A stretch of DNA of 64,000 bases. Source: Serinibacter arcticus. GTDB taxonomy: Bacteria; Actinomycetota; Actinomycetes; Actinomycetales; Beutenbergiaceae. Below are positions 46,257 through 54,853 of this stretch, piece after piece. The stretch spans positions 372,001 through 436,000 of the forward strand of contig NZ_RHPJ01000002.1 of assembly GCF_004786095.1 (NCBI RefSeq), given 5' to 3'. Positions within the stretch are counted from its first letter, which is position 1; each line of letters begins with the position of its first letter. The notes under the pieces were generated by a model, which was not told the origin of the DNA, made no database searches, and was given only the letters and a program-made list of their open reading frames with translations. The position numbers and the translations under genes are program-made.

Positions 46257-48200
46257 TCAGTCCCTGGCTGCAGCCCGCACGCGGCGGACGACGAGCGTCG
46301 CGGCACCGCCGGCGAGGAGCATCGCGGCGAGCGCGATCATGTTCGCGCCTGCATCGAGACCCGTGCTCGGCAGCGAGCCCGACCCACCGGAACCACCCGA
46401 CCCGCCCGGCGTACCGGGGGCGGGCGTCGGAGCCGGAGTCGGAGCCGGGGTCGGGTCCGGGGTCGGCGCGGGCGTCGGGTCCGGGGTACCGCCGCCCGGA
46501 GGCGTCACGACGGCCTCGACCGTGAACGTGCGCCCCTGCGTGGGGGCGGACCGGTCGGCACCGTCGGTGGTGAACTGCGTCGCCGTCGCGATGTACGTCG
46601 CGGCGACGAACGTGCCGGACACGCTCCAGGTGCCGTCCTCGCCGACCGTGGCGGTCAGCGTCCGGCCGGGAGCCGGCTCCGGGCCGTCGTCGGTCGGGGG
46701 CACGGAGTCGACGGCGCTGACCTCGACGGTCGCGCCGGCGATGCCGGTGCCCGAGAACGTCACCGTGGTCCCGTCCACGACCGGCTGGTCGAGGGTCGGC
46801 GCCGCGAGCGGCGCGACCACGGGAGCGAGCTCGAAGAAGATCGTCCGGCCGATCTCGGCCGCGACGCGCTCGCCGTCGGCGTTCTCCTGCTGCGTGAACG
46901 TGTTCGCGAAGTCCTGGTCGACCGGCAGGTCGGCGAAGAACGCGTCCACCTGGAACGAGCCGTCCTCCTCGACGACGGCCTCGCCCGCGACGGACAGGCC
47001 GCCGCGGCCGTTGAAGAACTCCACGACGATCGTGTTGCCGGGCTGACCGGTGCCGACGAACGGCACCCCGGTACGCGGGTTGGCGATGATGTCGCCCTCC
47101 TGCGGGGTGGCGAGGGTGAACTCGGTCACCGGCGCTGGAGCGCTCGGCAGCACGATGTTCACGAACGTCCCACCGGGGCGACCGGCACCCGTCGGGCTCG
47201 TGGCCTCGGCCGACACGCGGATCTCGGTCTCGCCGAAGTTCGCGTCGGAGAAGTCGGTCGTGGGGATGACCCAGTCGCCGTCGGCATCGACGGTCGTCGT
47301 GCCCGCCACGTAGCTGCCCAGGCGCTGGCCGCCGTAGGTCAGGGTGACGGTGTCGCCGGGGGCGCCCGTCCCGGTGAACGCCGGCGTGAGGGTGTCGACC
47401 TGCTCCCCGTTGGTGGGCGAGGTGACGACGAACGGGTTGAGCTCGACCGGTGCGACGGCGAACGTGAAGTTGCGACCGATCTCGCGGGCGACGGACGCGC
47501 CCGTCGGCGTGAACTGAGCCGTGAACGTGTTCACGAAGTCCTGTCCGGCGGGGAGGTCGCGGTAGGTGGTGAGGACGTTGAACGTGCCGTCCGCGTTGAC
47601 CTCGCCCCGACCGGCCTCCGACAGGCCGCCCCGGCCGTTGAAGTACTGCACGACGATGAGGTTGCCCGGGTCGCCGACGCCGAGGAAGTTGACGATGTTC
47701 AGCAGGTCGCTGCGCTCCTCGCCCTCGGTGGGCGAGTCGAGACGGAACTGGCCCGCTGCGGGCACGGGCGCGGTGGCGAAGGTGATCGTCACGAACGTCT
47801 CGCCGACGGCCGTGCCGTCGGGGGTGCGCTCCGTGACGCGCGTGCGGTTCTCGGTCTCACCGGGGTTGGCCGAGGCGAAGGTCGTCGGACCGGTGCTCCA
47901 GTTCCCCGCCTCGTCGACCGTGGCGGTGCCCGCGGTGTAGTTGTCGAGGCCCTGACCGCTGTAGATGACGGTCACGGTGTTGCCGGTGGTGCCGGTGCCC
48001 GAGTACACGGGCGACGTCGTGTCGACCGTCGAGCCGTTCGCCGGGCTCTGCACCTGGAAGGGCAGCTCGACCGCGGACGCGGCGGGGGCGACGACCAGGG
48101 CGGTGGAACCGAGGAGCGCGAGCGCGGCGAACAGCCCGACGACCCGCGAGCGGAGAGAGCCGCGAAGGCGGCCCTCTCGCGTGGAGACAGAACGATGCAT
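46257..48200 (-). CDS. LPXTG-anchored surface protein with bacterial Ig-like repeats
   Basis: 647 residues. Signal peptide (about 1-43), then an alternating run of Ig-like domains: type A (about 48-145), type B (150-250), type A again (258-355), type B again (360-460) and a diverged fifth (465-570). Type A carries GNTVTVIYSGQ-like and type B FNGRGGLS-like strands. A Pro/Thr/Gly linker with repeated DPTPAP follows, then LPSTG, a transmembrane helix and an Arg-rich tail: the sorting signal for sortase attachment to peptidoglycan. No enzymatic domain seen, so probably a stalk, adhesin or structural protein. ATG behind AGAAGGG. Confidence 0.9.
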   Translation of the reverse strand: MHRSVSTREGRLRGSLRSRVVGLFAALALLGSTALVVAPAASAVELPFQVQSPANGSTVDTTSPVYSGTGTTGNTVTVIYSGQGLDNYTAGTATVDEAGNWSTGPTTFASANPGETENRTRVTERTPDGTAVGETFVTITFATAPVPAAGQFRLDSPTEGEERSDLLNIVNFLGVGDPGNLIVVQYFNGRGGLSEAGRGEVNADGTFNVLTTYRDLPAGQDFVNTFTAQFTPTGASVAREIGRNFTFAVAPVELNPFVVTSPTNGEQVDTLTPAFTGTGAPGDTVTLTYGGQRLGSYVAGTTTVDADGDWVIPTTDFSDANFGETEIRVSAEATSPTGAGRPGGTFVNIVLPSAPAPVTEFTLATPQEGDIIANPRTGVPFVGTGQPGNTIVVEFFNGRGGLSVAGEAVVEEDGSFQVDAFFADLPVDQDFANTFTQQENADGERVAAEIGRTIFFELAPVVAPLAAPTLDQPVVDGTTVTFSGTGIAGATVEVSAVDSVPPTDDGPEPAPGRTLTATVGEDGTWSVSGTFVAATYIATATQFTTDGADRSAPTQGRTFTVEAVVTPPGGGTPDPTPAPTPDPTPAPTPAPTPAPGTPGGSGGSGGSGSLPSTGLDAGANMIALAAMLLAGGAATLVVRRVRAAARD

Positions 48201-48329
48201 CTGTGAACCCTTCTGGAGCCTTCGCGTCGCTGCGAGCTGGTGCCGGCGCGTACGCGTCCGTCCAGTTCGGAGCAGAACCCCCGACGGATGGGTGCCGGCA
48301 CGACGACGACGGGCCGCTTCTCCCCGGGA

Positions 48330-49832
48330 TCAGGTGGTGGTCGGGTCCGTCTCCTCCGACGGCGGGGTCGACGGCGCCGTGCTCGACGACCCACCGCCCG
48401 GCACCCGGCTCGCCCCGGCGTTCGCGCCCTGCGTGGTGAAGGTCGTGATCGCCTCGCCCTCGGCGGTGATCGTGGCGGGATCGACGAGGTCGCTCGCGCC
48501 GTCCGTCAGCACGGCGGACCACTCGGCCACCGCGTCCGCCAGCAGCCCGGAGTCGACGAGCTCCGCCTGCAGGTCGGTGACCGCGTCGTCGTAGAGAGCC
48601 GCGAAGCCGTCGTCGGCGAGGAACCTGTCGACCAGGGGGTTGTCCTGCGACATGCCGCCGCCACCCATCCCGCCAGTCATCCCGCCGCCACCCGGCATCG
48701 CCCCGTCGGTCGGCAGATCAGTCGGCATCTCGCCCGACGGCGGAGCCATCCGTCCTGCATCACCGTCGGGCCTCCCACCGCCGAGTCCTCCACCACCGCC
48801 GCCGACGTTCTGCTGGCCGAACGCCAGGTTGTGGTCCCACGCGACGACGGTGAACCGAGCCTCCTCCGCGTCCCAGTACAGGTAGGAGTTGTTGCCCGGC
48901 CCCGAGATGTCGTCAACGTTCCCGATCAGGTCCTCGAAGGCCAGGTAGCGCGCGAGCTGCTCGACGTCGAGCAGCTCGGGCAGCTGCGCCGCGAACTCCT
49001 CGTCCGTGCCGTTGTTCGCGAGGTCGAGGAGCTCCACGAGCGGCGCGTAGTCCTCCGCACCTGCCTCGACGTCGAACGCCTCGGCGTAGGCGGCGCCGTC
49101 GTCCCCGCGCCACGACCAGTCGCCCTCGGCGTCCGCCTTGTAGAGCACCGAACCTCCCGCGCCGTCGTCGCCGAAGCTCTCCTGGAGCCAGGTGTCGTCC
49201 AGGTTCTGCAGCGTCAGCCGCAGCACCTCCGCGCTCCCGTTCACCGAGAACCGGGTCGCGACCGACTGCTCCGTCGCGAGTCCGGCGGCCCCGAGCAGCT
49301 CGAGCGCGACGGCCTCGTTCATCGACGTCTCCGAGGAGTTGGCCCGCACGACCAGATCGGAGTAGCCGTCGACCGTCTGGCCATCCACGTACTCGTCCGT
49401 CCTGATCCGCCACGGCAGGTCCTGTGCGGGCGTGTCCGTGCCGATGCCGCGCAGCGAGGAGTTGCCCTTGAGCTTGACGCCGACGTTCTCGTAGGTGGTG
49501 CCGTCGACCGTCAGGGTGGCGCTGATCCACTCCTTGTCGCCGGAGTCGAGGTAGGTCTGGATCATCGCCGCGAGCGCCGTCTCGTCGACGTCGAGCGAGA
49601 TGCTGTGGACCTCGCTCGCATCCAGGACGGTGCCGGCGGCGGCCTGCACGGCGGTGGCGGACGCCGTCGAGCCGCCCGCTCCGGCGTCGGCCGCCGTGTC
49701 GCTGGCGGAGGCCGTCGAACACCCGGCGAGCACGAGGCCCGCGGCCGCACCGGCGGCGACGATGCGGGGCAGGCGGGAGAGCGCGGGCACGCGCTGGCGG
49801 GATGGGCGGCCGGCGGTGTCGGGGTTCGTCAT
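48330..49832 (-). CDS. CotH kinase family lipoprotein
   Basis: 500 residues. Lipobox LVLAGC near residue 38 marks a lipoprotein; a Ser/Thr/Ala linker follows. The CotH-like kinase domain (about 75-350) shows VGVKLKGNSSLRG, DGYSDLVVRANSSETSMNEAVALELLGAAGL and FTVVAWDHNLAFGQ, the last fitting the catalytic Asp-His-Asn of CotH. A Gly/Met/Pro-rich low-complexity insert lies at about 355-405 and a Ser/Thr/Pro tail at the end. CotH proteins phosphorylate spore coat or surface proteins; the target in a non-sporing actinobacterium is unknown. ATG start as the frame upstream is unrelated. Confidence 0.87.
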   Translation of the reverse strand: MTNPDTAGRPSRQRVPALSRLPRIVAAGAAAGLVLAGCSTASASDTAADAGAGGSTASATAVQAAAGTVLDASEVHSISLDVDETALAAMIQTYLDSGDKEWISATLTVDGTTYENVGVKLKGNSSLRGIGTDTPAQDLPWRIRTDEYVDGQTVDGYSDLVVRANSSETSMNEAVALELLGAAGLATEQSVATRFSVNGSAEVLRLTLQNLDDTWLQESFGDDGAGGSVLYKADAEGDWSWRGDDGAAYAEAFDVEAGAEDYAPLVELLDLANNGTDEEFAAQLPELLDVEQLARYLAFEDLIGNVDDISGPGNNSYLYWDAEEARFTVVAWDHNLAFGQQNVGGGGGGLGGGRPDGDAGRMAPPSGEMPTDLPTDGAMPGGGGMTGGMGGGGMSQDNPLVDRFLADDGFAALYDDAVTDLQAELVDSGLLADAVAEWSAVLTDGASDLVDPATITAEGEAITTFTTQGANAGASRVPGGGSSSTAPSTPPSEETDPTTT

Positions 49833-49946
49833 GACCGCCACGCTCCGGTCCGCGCCTTCGGCTGCGCTGCGGGGACCCTGTGGCGAGGCTGTGACCGCGG
49901 CGCCCCGTCCACCCCTAGGCTCGCCCCAGACACGAGGAGGACGCCG

Positions 49947-50690
49947 GTGCCGTACGAACGGTTGGACGCGGACGCGGTGCTGGTCACCGTGGAGCGGCTC
50001 GAGGGCCGCATCGCCGCACGCTTCCCCGAGCGGGGTCTGGGTCAGGTGGCGGCGCGGCTGCGCGTCGTGGCGACCGACGTGCGCGACGCGACCCGCGCCT
50101 CCGACCCGCTCCGCGTCCTGCGCCTCGCGTGCTGGACCCTCATCGGCCTGCTGGCACTGCTCATCGTCCTCATCGTGGTGCTGGCCGCCGCGGAGCTGCT
50201 GCGGCAGAGCAGCCAGGTGCCCGCGCTCCCCGCGCTGGAGTGGCTGCGGGGCCTGGAGACGACGGTGAACGACGCCGTCTTCCTCGGGTTCGCGATCCTC
50301 TTCCTCTGGCTGCTGCCCACGCGGGTCGAGCGGCACCGCGTGCTGCGCGTGCTGCACCGGATGCGCTCGCTCGCGCACGTCATCGACATGCACCAGCTCA
50401 CCAAGGATCCCGAGCGCTTCAACGCCTCGTTCCGACCCACGCGGCGCAGCGTCGAGGTGAACCTGAGCGCGACCGACATGGCGTCCTACCTGGACTACTG
50501 CTCCGAGCTGCTGTCCCTGGTGGGCAAGACCGCGGCGCTCTACGCCGAGCACACGACCGATCCGGCCGTGCTGGCCACGATCGCCGACATCGAGGACCTG
50601 ACGACCGGGATGTCGCGAAAGATCTGGCAGAAGGTCGCCCTCCTGCCGGTCGACGACGGACCGGCCGCGTCGCGCCGTCGGCTCGCCTGA
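49947..50690 (+). CDS. Hypothetical two-helix membrane protein
   Basis: 247 residues. Two transmembrane helices (LRLACWTLIGLLALLIVLIVVLAAAELL and VNDAVFLGFAILFLWLLPTRVE) in the first half; the second half is a cytoplasmic-looking helical domain (HRMRSLAHVIDMHQLTKDPERF, SYLDYCSELLSLVGKTAALYAEH) seen in many actinobacterial proteins of unknown function. GTG start with a GAGGAGG ribosome binding site 6 nt upstream. Divergent from the CotH gene; a functional link between the two is possible but unproven. Confidence 0.78.
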   Translation: MPYERLDADAVLVTVERLEGRIAARFPERGLGQVAARLRVVATDVRDATRASDPLRVLRLACWTLIGLLALLIVLIVVLAAAELLRQSSQVPALPALEWLRGLETTVNDAVFLGFAILFLWLLPTRVERHRVLRVLHRMRSLAHVIDMHQLTKDPERFNASFRPTRRSVEVNLSATDMASYLDYCSELLSLVGKTAALYAEHTTDPAVLATIADIEDLTTGMSRKIWQKVALLPVDDGPAASRRRLA

Positions 50691-50692
50691 GG

Positions 50693-50738
50693 TCTCAGCC
50701 GCGTCTCAGCCGCGTTCAGCCGCATTCAGCCGCGCTCA
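50693..50738 (+). repeat. 11-bp tandem repeat at convergent gene ends
   Basis: About four and a half copies of a TCAGCCGCGT-like unit, running into the last codons of the cupin regulator gene. Confidence 0.6.
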
Positions 50739-51313
50739 GAGAGAAGCACCGCCGTCGTCCCGGCCTCGAGCGCGTCGAAGACGTGCGCCTCGTCGCCGGG
50801 GTAGGCGAGGTAGTCCCCGGGGGCGAGCTCGACCGGGGAGTCGGAGGGGCCGACCAGCGCACGCCCCGAGGAGAGCACGACGTGCTCCTGCGTCCCGGCC
50901 GCGTGCGGCGCCGACCGGCGCGGTGTTCCCGGTTCGACGGTCACGAGGTAGACGTCGCGCCGCGCCCCGGGCGGGCAGGCCGCGAGCAGCGTGGCGGTGT
51001 AGGACGTGGCGTCGCCGGACGGGACGCGCGGCCCCTCCCCCGCACGGATGAGTCGGACGGGCGACGGCGGCGGGTCGACCAGCGCCGAGAACGGCACCCC
51101 GAGCGCATCGCTGAGCGCCCAGAGCGTCTCGACGCCGGGATTGCCCTGCGCCTGCTCGAGCGCGGAGAGGGTCGACTTGGCGACGCCGGCGCGCCGCGCG
51201 ACCTCCGACAGGCTGAGGCCGCTCCGGGCGCGCGCCGCCCGCAGTCCCGTCGCGACGAGCGTGCGGATGTCGGGCTGCGGCGACGGCGGTGGGAGCGTCG
51301 GATCCTCGTCCAT
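50726..51313 (-). CDS. XRE-family regulator with C-terminal cupin domain
   Basis: 195 residues: helix-turn-helix (about 20-72: LSLSEVARRAGVAKSTLSALEQAQGNP) and cupin sensor domain (about 100-190). This type commonly represses a neighbouring transporter. It is divergent from azlCD with a promoter region of 67 bases, so it probably controls those genes and itself. TAAGCT lies six bases before the ATG on its strand, a leaderless promoter layout. Confidence 0.9.
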   Translation of the reverse strand: MDEDPTLPPPSPQPDIRTLVATGLRAARARSGLSLSEVARRAGVAKSTLSALEQAQGNPGVETLWALSDALGVPFSALVDPPPSPVRLIRAGEGPRVPSGDATSYTATLLAACPPGARRDVYLVTVEPGTPRRSAPHAAGTQEHVVLSSGRALVGPSDSPVELAPGDYLAYPGDEAHVFDALEAGTTAVLLSERG

Positions 51314-51319
51314 CTGTTC

Positions 51320-51325
51320 AGCTTA
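51320..51325 (-). promoter_or_regulatory. Leaderless-type -10 box of XRE/cupin gene
   Basis: TAAGCT on the minus strand six bases from the ATG. Confidence 0.45.
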
Positions 51326-51335
51326 GCGGACGAAT

Positions 51336-51353
51336 CGTTCGACTTGACGAACG
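51336..51353. promoter_or_regulatory. Operator candidate in XRE-azlC divergent promoter
   Basis: CGTTCG-N6-CGAACG inverted repeat overlapping the putative azlC -35 box; a natural site for repression by the adjacent XRE/cupin protein. Confidence 0.45.
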
Positions 51354-51373
51354 CTCCGTCCGGGGTTCACGAT
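51345..51373 (+). promoter_or_regulatory. azlC promoter
   Basis: TTGACG (51345-51350), 17 bases, CACGAT (51368-51373), then seven bases to the azlC ATG. Consensus-like -35 and spacing; transcript would be leaderless or nearly so. Confidence 0.5.
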
Positions 51374-51380
51374 CCTGACC

Positions 51381-52112
51381 ATGTCCTGCGCGTCCTCGAT
51401 CTGGTCCGACGTCCCGCGCGAGCTGCGCCGCGGCGTGCTGCTGGTGACGCTCGCCGTCGCGCTCGTAGGGATCGCCTACGGGGTGACGGCGTCGGCCGAC
51501 GGGTTCGCCGTCTGGCAGATCGTGCTGCTGGCCGTGCTGGTGCTGGCGGGCTCGGCCGAGCTGCTGTTCGTCGGGCTCATCGGCGCCGGCGCCAGTCCGT
51601 GGTTGGCGCTGGGGGCCTCGCTCCTGCTCAACCTGCGCAACGTCGTCTACGGCATGGCGGCCTCGCCGCTGCTGCTGCGCCGGTGGGAGCGCTGGTGCGG
51701 CGCCCACCTCGTCAACGACGAGACGGTCGCGCTCGCCGCCGCGCCGACGGGAGGTCCACCGCGCACCGTGGAGCAGCGACGCGCCACCTTCCTCGTCACC
51801 GGGATCGGGGTCGCCCTGGGGTGGCCGGTGGGGGCCGTGATCGGGTCGACGCTCGGCCAGGTCGTGCCGGAGCCCGAGGCCTGGGGGCTGGACGCCGTGC
51901 TCCCCGCGCTGCTGGGGGCGCTCGCGGTGCCGGCGATCCGCGGGGGCAGCGCGTTCGCCGTCGCCGTGCTCGCCGGGGTGATCGCGCTGCTCGCGCAGCC
52001 GCACGTCCCGCTCGGGCTGGCTCCGGTGCTCGGGCTGGCGGCCGTGGCGGTGCTGCTGGTGGGGCGCCGTGACGGCGGGGCGCGCGGCGGGGCCCGCGAG
52101 GTGACGTCGTGA
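51381..52112 (+). CDS. azlC: AzlC family branched-chain amino acid exporter large subunit
   Basis: 243 residues with six to eight transmembrane helices. LVGIAYGVTASADGF and FVGLIGAGASPWLALGASLLLNLRNVVYGMAASPLLL are typical of AzlC/YgaZ permeases. Forms an exporter of branched-chain amino acids or analogues together with AzlD, whose GTG overlaps its stop. The XRE/cupin gene upstream probably represses it. Confidence 0.92.
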   Translation: MSCASSIWSDVPRELRRGVLLVTLAVALVGIAYGVTASADGFAVWQIVLLAVLVLAGSAELLFVGLIGAGASPWLALGASLLLNLRNVVYGMAASPLLLRRWERWCGAHLVNDETVALAAAPTGGPPRTVEQRRATFLVTGIGVALGWPVGAVIGSTLGQVVPEPEAWGLDAVLPALLGALAVPAIRGGSAFAVAVLAGVIALLAQPHVPLGLAPVLGLAAVAVLLVGRRDGGARGGAREVTS

Positions 52113-52429
52113 CGGAGGTGATGATCGCCGTCGTGCTGCTCGCGATCGGGACCTACGGCACGCGCCGCGCCGGCGTCGCGCTCGGCGGCCACGTGACCGA
52201 GGGGCCGCGCGCCCAGCACGCCGAGCGCCTGCTCGACCACGCGATCATCGCGCTGCTGATCGGCGTCACCCTCACCACCGCCGTCTACGACGGCGACGCC
52301 CCCGCCGGCTGGGCCCGTCCCCTGGGGGTGGCGTGCGCCCTGACGGCGGCCCGGCTCCACGCACCGCTCGCGGTCAGCGTGCTGCTGGGCGCGGGCGTCA
52401 CGGCCCTCCTGCGCCACCTGGGTCTGTAG
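52109..52429 (+). CDS. azlD: AzlD family branched-chain amino acid exporter small subunit
   Basis: 106 residues, three to four helices, with the GTYGTRRAGVAL start and the CALTAARLHAPLAVSVLLGAGVTALLRHLG end typical of AzlD. GTG start overlaps the azlC stop (GTGA), so both subunits are translationally coupled. Confidence 0.92.
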   Translation: MTEVMIAVVLLAIGTYGTRRAGVALGGHVTEGPRAQHAERLLDHAIIALLIGVTLTTAVYDGDAPAGWARPLGVACALTAARLHAPLAVSVLLGAGVTALLRHLGL

Positions 52430-52442
52430 AGGCTCCCCCACC

Positions 52443-52508
52443 CCCGCCGAGAACGTCCTGGCACGCGGCAACGGCGCCCTCGGCGCGAGCCAGGACATTC
52501 TCGGCGGG
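52443..52508. terminator. Bidirectional terminator between azlD and MFS gene
   Basis: 20-bp arms (52443-52462 and 52489-52508) with a single mismatch around a GC-rich loop that has its own short stem. It lies between convergent stops at 52429 and 52521. Confidence 0.8.
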
Positions 52509-52520
52509 TGCGGGAGGGAC

Positions 52521-53876
52521 CTAGGCGACCGGGTGGCGGGCGTCGTAGCGCAGGAACGATCGGTTGCGGCCGGCCAGCAGCAGCACGACGGCGATGCACA
52601 GCACCCCGCCGCCCACGGCCGCGAACGCCTCACCCCACCACGTCGCGGCGGACCCGAGCACGAGGTCGCCCAGGCGGGGACCACCCGCGACGACCACGAT
52701 GAAGACGCCCTGGAGTCGGCCGCGCAGGTGGTCCGGCGTCGCCGACTGCAGCACGGTCTGGCGGAAGACCGAGCTGATGGCGTCGGAGATGCCCGAGCCG
52801 ATGAGGAACAGGCCGCCGATCACCAGGAGCGGCACCAGCACCGAGTCGGGCTCCGTCCGTCCGGCCACCAGCAGCGTGGTGCCGAAGCCGAGCGTGCACG
52901 CCCCGAAGGCGCAGATGGCGACGACGATCGCCACCCCCTGCCGCCGCACCCGTCCGAGACCGCCCGAGAACGCGCTCGCGAGCACGCTGCCGACGGCGAT
53001 CGCGGCGGTGAGCAGGCCCGTCGTCGTCTCGCCGCCGCCGAGGATGACCGCGCCGACGGCGGGGAACAGCACGCGCGGCATCGAGAGCACCATCGCCACG
53101 ATGTCGAGCAGGAAGGTCATGCGCACGTTGCGGCGCGTGCGCAGGTAGCCCAGCCCCTCCGCCACCGCGGCGAACCCGACGCGACGGCGCTGCGGTGCGG
53201 CCGCGACCGGGGTGAGGGCGCCGGCGGAGGAGTCGGCGGGATCGGGCACGTCCGCGTCGGCCTCGACGGCCGCCACCTCGGGCGGCAGGTGCGGCAGCCG
53301 GAGCAGCGCGTAGAACGCGAACAGGAACAGCACGAGGTCGAGCGCGTAGGTCAGCGCGTACCCGACCTGGGCGGCCAGCAGCGCCCCGAGCAGCGGTCCG
53401 ACCATGAGCCCGACGGAGCCCGTGAGCGCCCCGAGCGCGTTGGCGGCGGGCAGCAGCTCCTTCCCGACCAGGCGCGGGATGATCGCCATCCTGGCGGGGA
53501 CGTACACGGCGGATCCCGCCGACTGCAGCGCGACGAGTCCGTAGAGCACCCCCGGCGAGGCGAGCCCGAGGGCGGCCTGCACGACCAGCCCGGCGGTCGC
53601 CGTCACCATCACACCGGCGGCGATCAGCGAGACCGTGCGACGGTCGTAGGCGTCGGCGAGCGCCCCGCCGTACAGGCCAAGCACGACCAGCGGCACGAGG
53701 GCGGAGATGCCGAGCAGGCCGACGGCGAAGGTCGAGCTCGTGAGGTGGTAGACCTCGAGGCCGACGGCCACGACGGTGACCTGGGTCCCGATCTGGCTGA
53801 CGCCGAGGCCCCAGAACATCCGGCGGTACGCCGGCGACTCGCGCAGCGGACGCGTGTCGACGAGGATGCGGGGCAC
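52521..53876 (-). CDS. MFS transporter, EntS/enterobactin exporter-like
   Basis: 451 residues with about 12 helices. Pattern RRMFWGLGVSQIGTQVTVVAVGLEVYHLT, LGLYGGALADAYDRRTV and LQSAGSAVYVPARMAIIPRLV matches the MFS_3 (EntS-like) group. Substrate unknown; a siderophore or small molecule exporter is possible. A GTG is chosen as start because it is the first start codon before the conserved protein that is not within a proline-rich, probably non-coding extension. Confidence 0.87.
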   Translation of the reverse strand: MPRILVDTRPLRESPAYRRMFWGLGVSQIGTQVTVVAVGLEVYHLTSSTFAVGLLGISALVPLVVLGLYGGALADAYDRRTVSLIAAGVMVTATAGLVVQAALGLASPGVLYGLVALQSAGSAVYVPARMAIIPRLVGKELLPAANALGALTGSVGLMVGPLLGALLAAQVGYALTYALDLVLFLFAFYALLRLPHLPPEVAAVEADADVPDPADSSAGALTPVAAAPQRRRVGFAAVAEGLGYLRTRRNVRMTFLLDIVAMVLSMPRVLFPAVGAVILGGGETTTGLLTAAIAVGSVLASAFSGGLGRVRRQGVAIVVAICAFGACTLGFGTTLLVAGRTEPDSVLVPLLVIGGLFLIGSGISDAISSVFRQTVLQSATPDHLRGRLQGVFIVVVAGGPRLGDLVLGSAATWWGEAFAAVGGGVLCIAVVLLLAGRNRSFLRYDARHPVA

Positions 53877-53970
53877 GTGGGTCCACGTTACTCCGCGGGT
53901 CTCGCCGGCCGATCCGCCGGGAGCGGGCGCAGCGGGTCGAGGATCAGCGCGGTCGAGGATCAGCGCGGGA

Positions 53971-54813
53971 TCAGGTGCAGGGCTCGATGCCCGGCGGCAC
54001 GGCGCGCGCCTCGACGTCGTCGTCACCCTCCTCGTAGGCCGCCAGCACCGCCGCGACGTCGTCGGGATCGGTGATCGGCTCGCACGCCCCCGAGCCGTCG
54101 GGGTAGAACTCGAAGGCCTCGGGCGCCACCTCGCCGACGTCAGGCAGGTTGAACGTCACCGTGTCCAGCATCGCGCGCATGAACGCCCGGCCCCGGCGCT
54201 CCTCGCGCGTGAGTCCGTCCTCGAAGTCCTGGGTGAGCGCGTACGCGGACGCCTCGACGGCGGGGTCGCCGCGGTAGTCGAGCGTGGTCGTGGGGGAGTC
54301 GGTGATCATCGGATCGCCGAGGTCGCCGTTCGTCGTGGCCACGACGTCGCCGAGCTCGCGCGCGAGGCTCGCGAGGTCGTCGAGCGCGCAGTCGGGCAGC
54401 TGCCCCACCAGGAGTGACGGCGACTCCGGGTGCGGGAGCCAGGCCATGGCGGGGACCACGACGGCGGTCCGCGCGACGAGTGCGGCGGCCGCGGTGGCGG
54501 CGGCCTCGCCCGAAGCTCGCCGCTCGAGCGCCCGAGTCCACTCGGTCGCGGTCCTTCCGACGACGGCGACGCGACCGTCGTCGTAGACCACCACCTCCTC
54601 GAGGCGGAAGGAGGACTCCACCAGGAGCACGTCCTCCGCCGTCAGCCCCGCGAGCGTGACGCCGTCGACCGCGACGGGGTCACCGCACGCGGCCTCGGGG
54701 CCGGACGGTGCACCGCCGCCGCCACCACCGCACGCGGTGAGGAGCGTGGCGGCGAGCACGGCCGCCGTCGTCAGGACCGGCGCGGTGCGACGTGTGCGAA
54801 GGAGGAGCCCCAT
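53971..54813 (-). CDS. Putative lipoprotein of unknown function
   Basis: 280 residues with signal peptide and lipobox LLTAC followed by a glycine run. The mature protein has four cysteines (AACGDPV, PDCALDD, GACEPITD, EPCT) and no recognised domain. The ATG used is 17 codons inside the longest frame and places the hydrophobic stretch correctly. Downstream of, and co-oriented with, the iron exporter gene (40-base gap). Confidence 0.75.
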   Translation of the reverse strand: MGLLLRTRRTAPVLTTAAVLAATLLTACGGGGGGAPSGPEAACGDPVAVDGVTLAGLTAEDVLLVESSFRLEEVVVYDDGRVAVVGRTATEWTRALERRASGEAAATAAAALVARTAVVVPAMAWLPHPESPSLLVGQLPDCALDDLASLARELGDVVATTNGDLGDPMITDSPTTTLDYRGDPAVEASAYALTQDFEDGLTREERRGRAFMRAMLDTVTFNLPDVGEVAPEAFEFYPDGSGACEPITDPDDVAAVLAAYEEGDDDVEARAVPPGIEPCT

Positions 54814-54853
54814 GCCAGGTGAGTGTGCCCGACGACGTCGATCTTGCGCGAGG

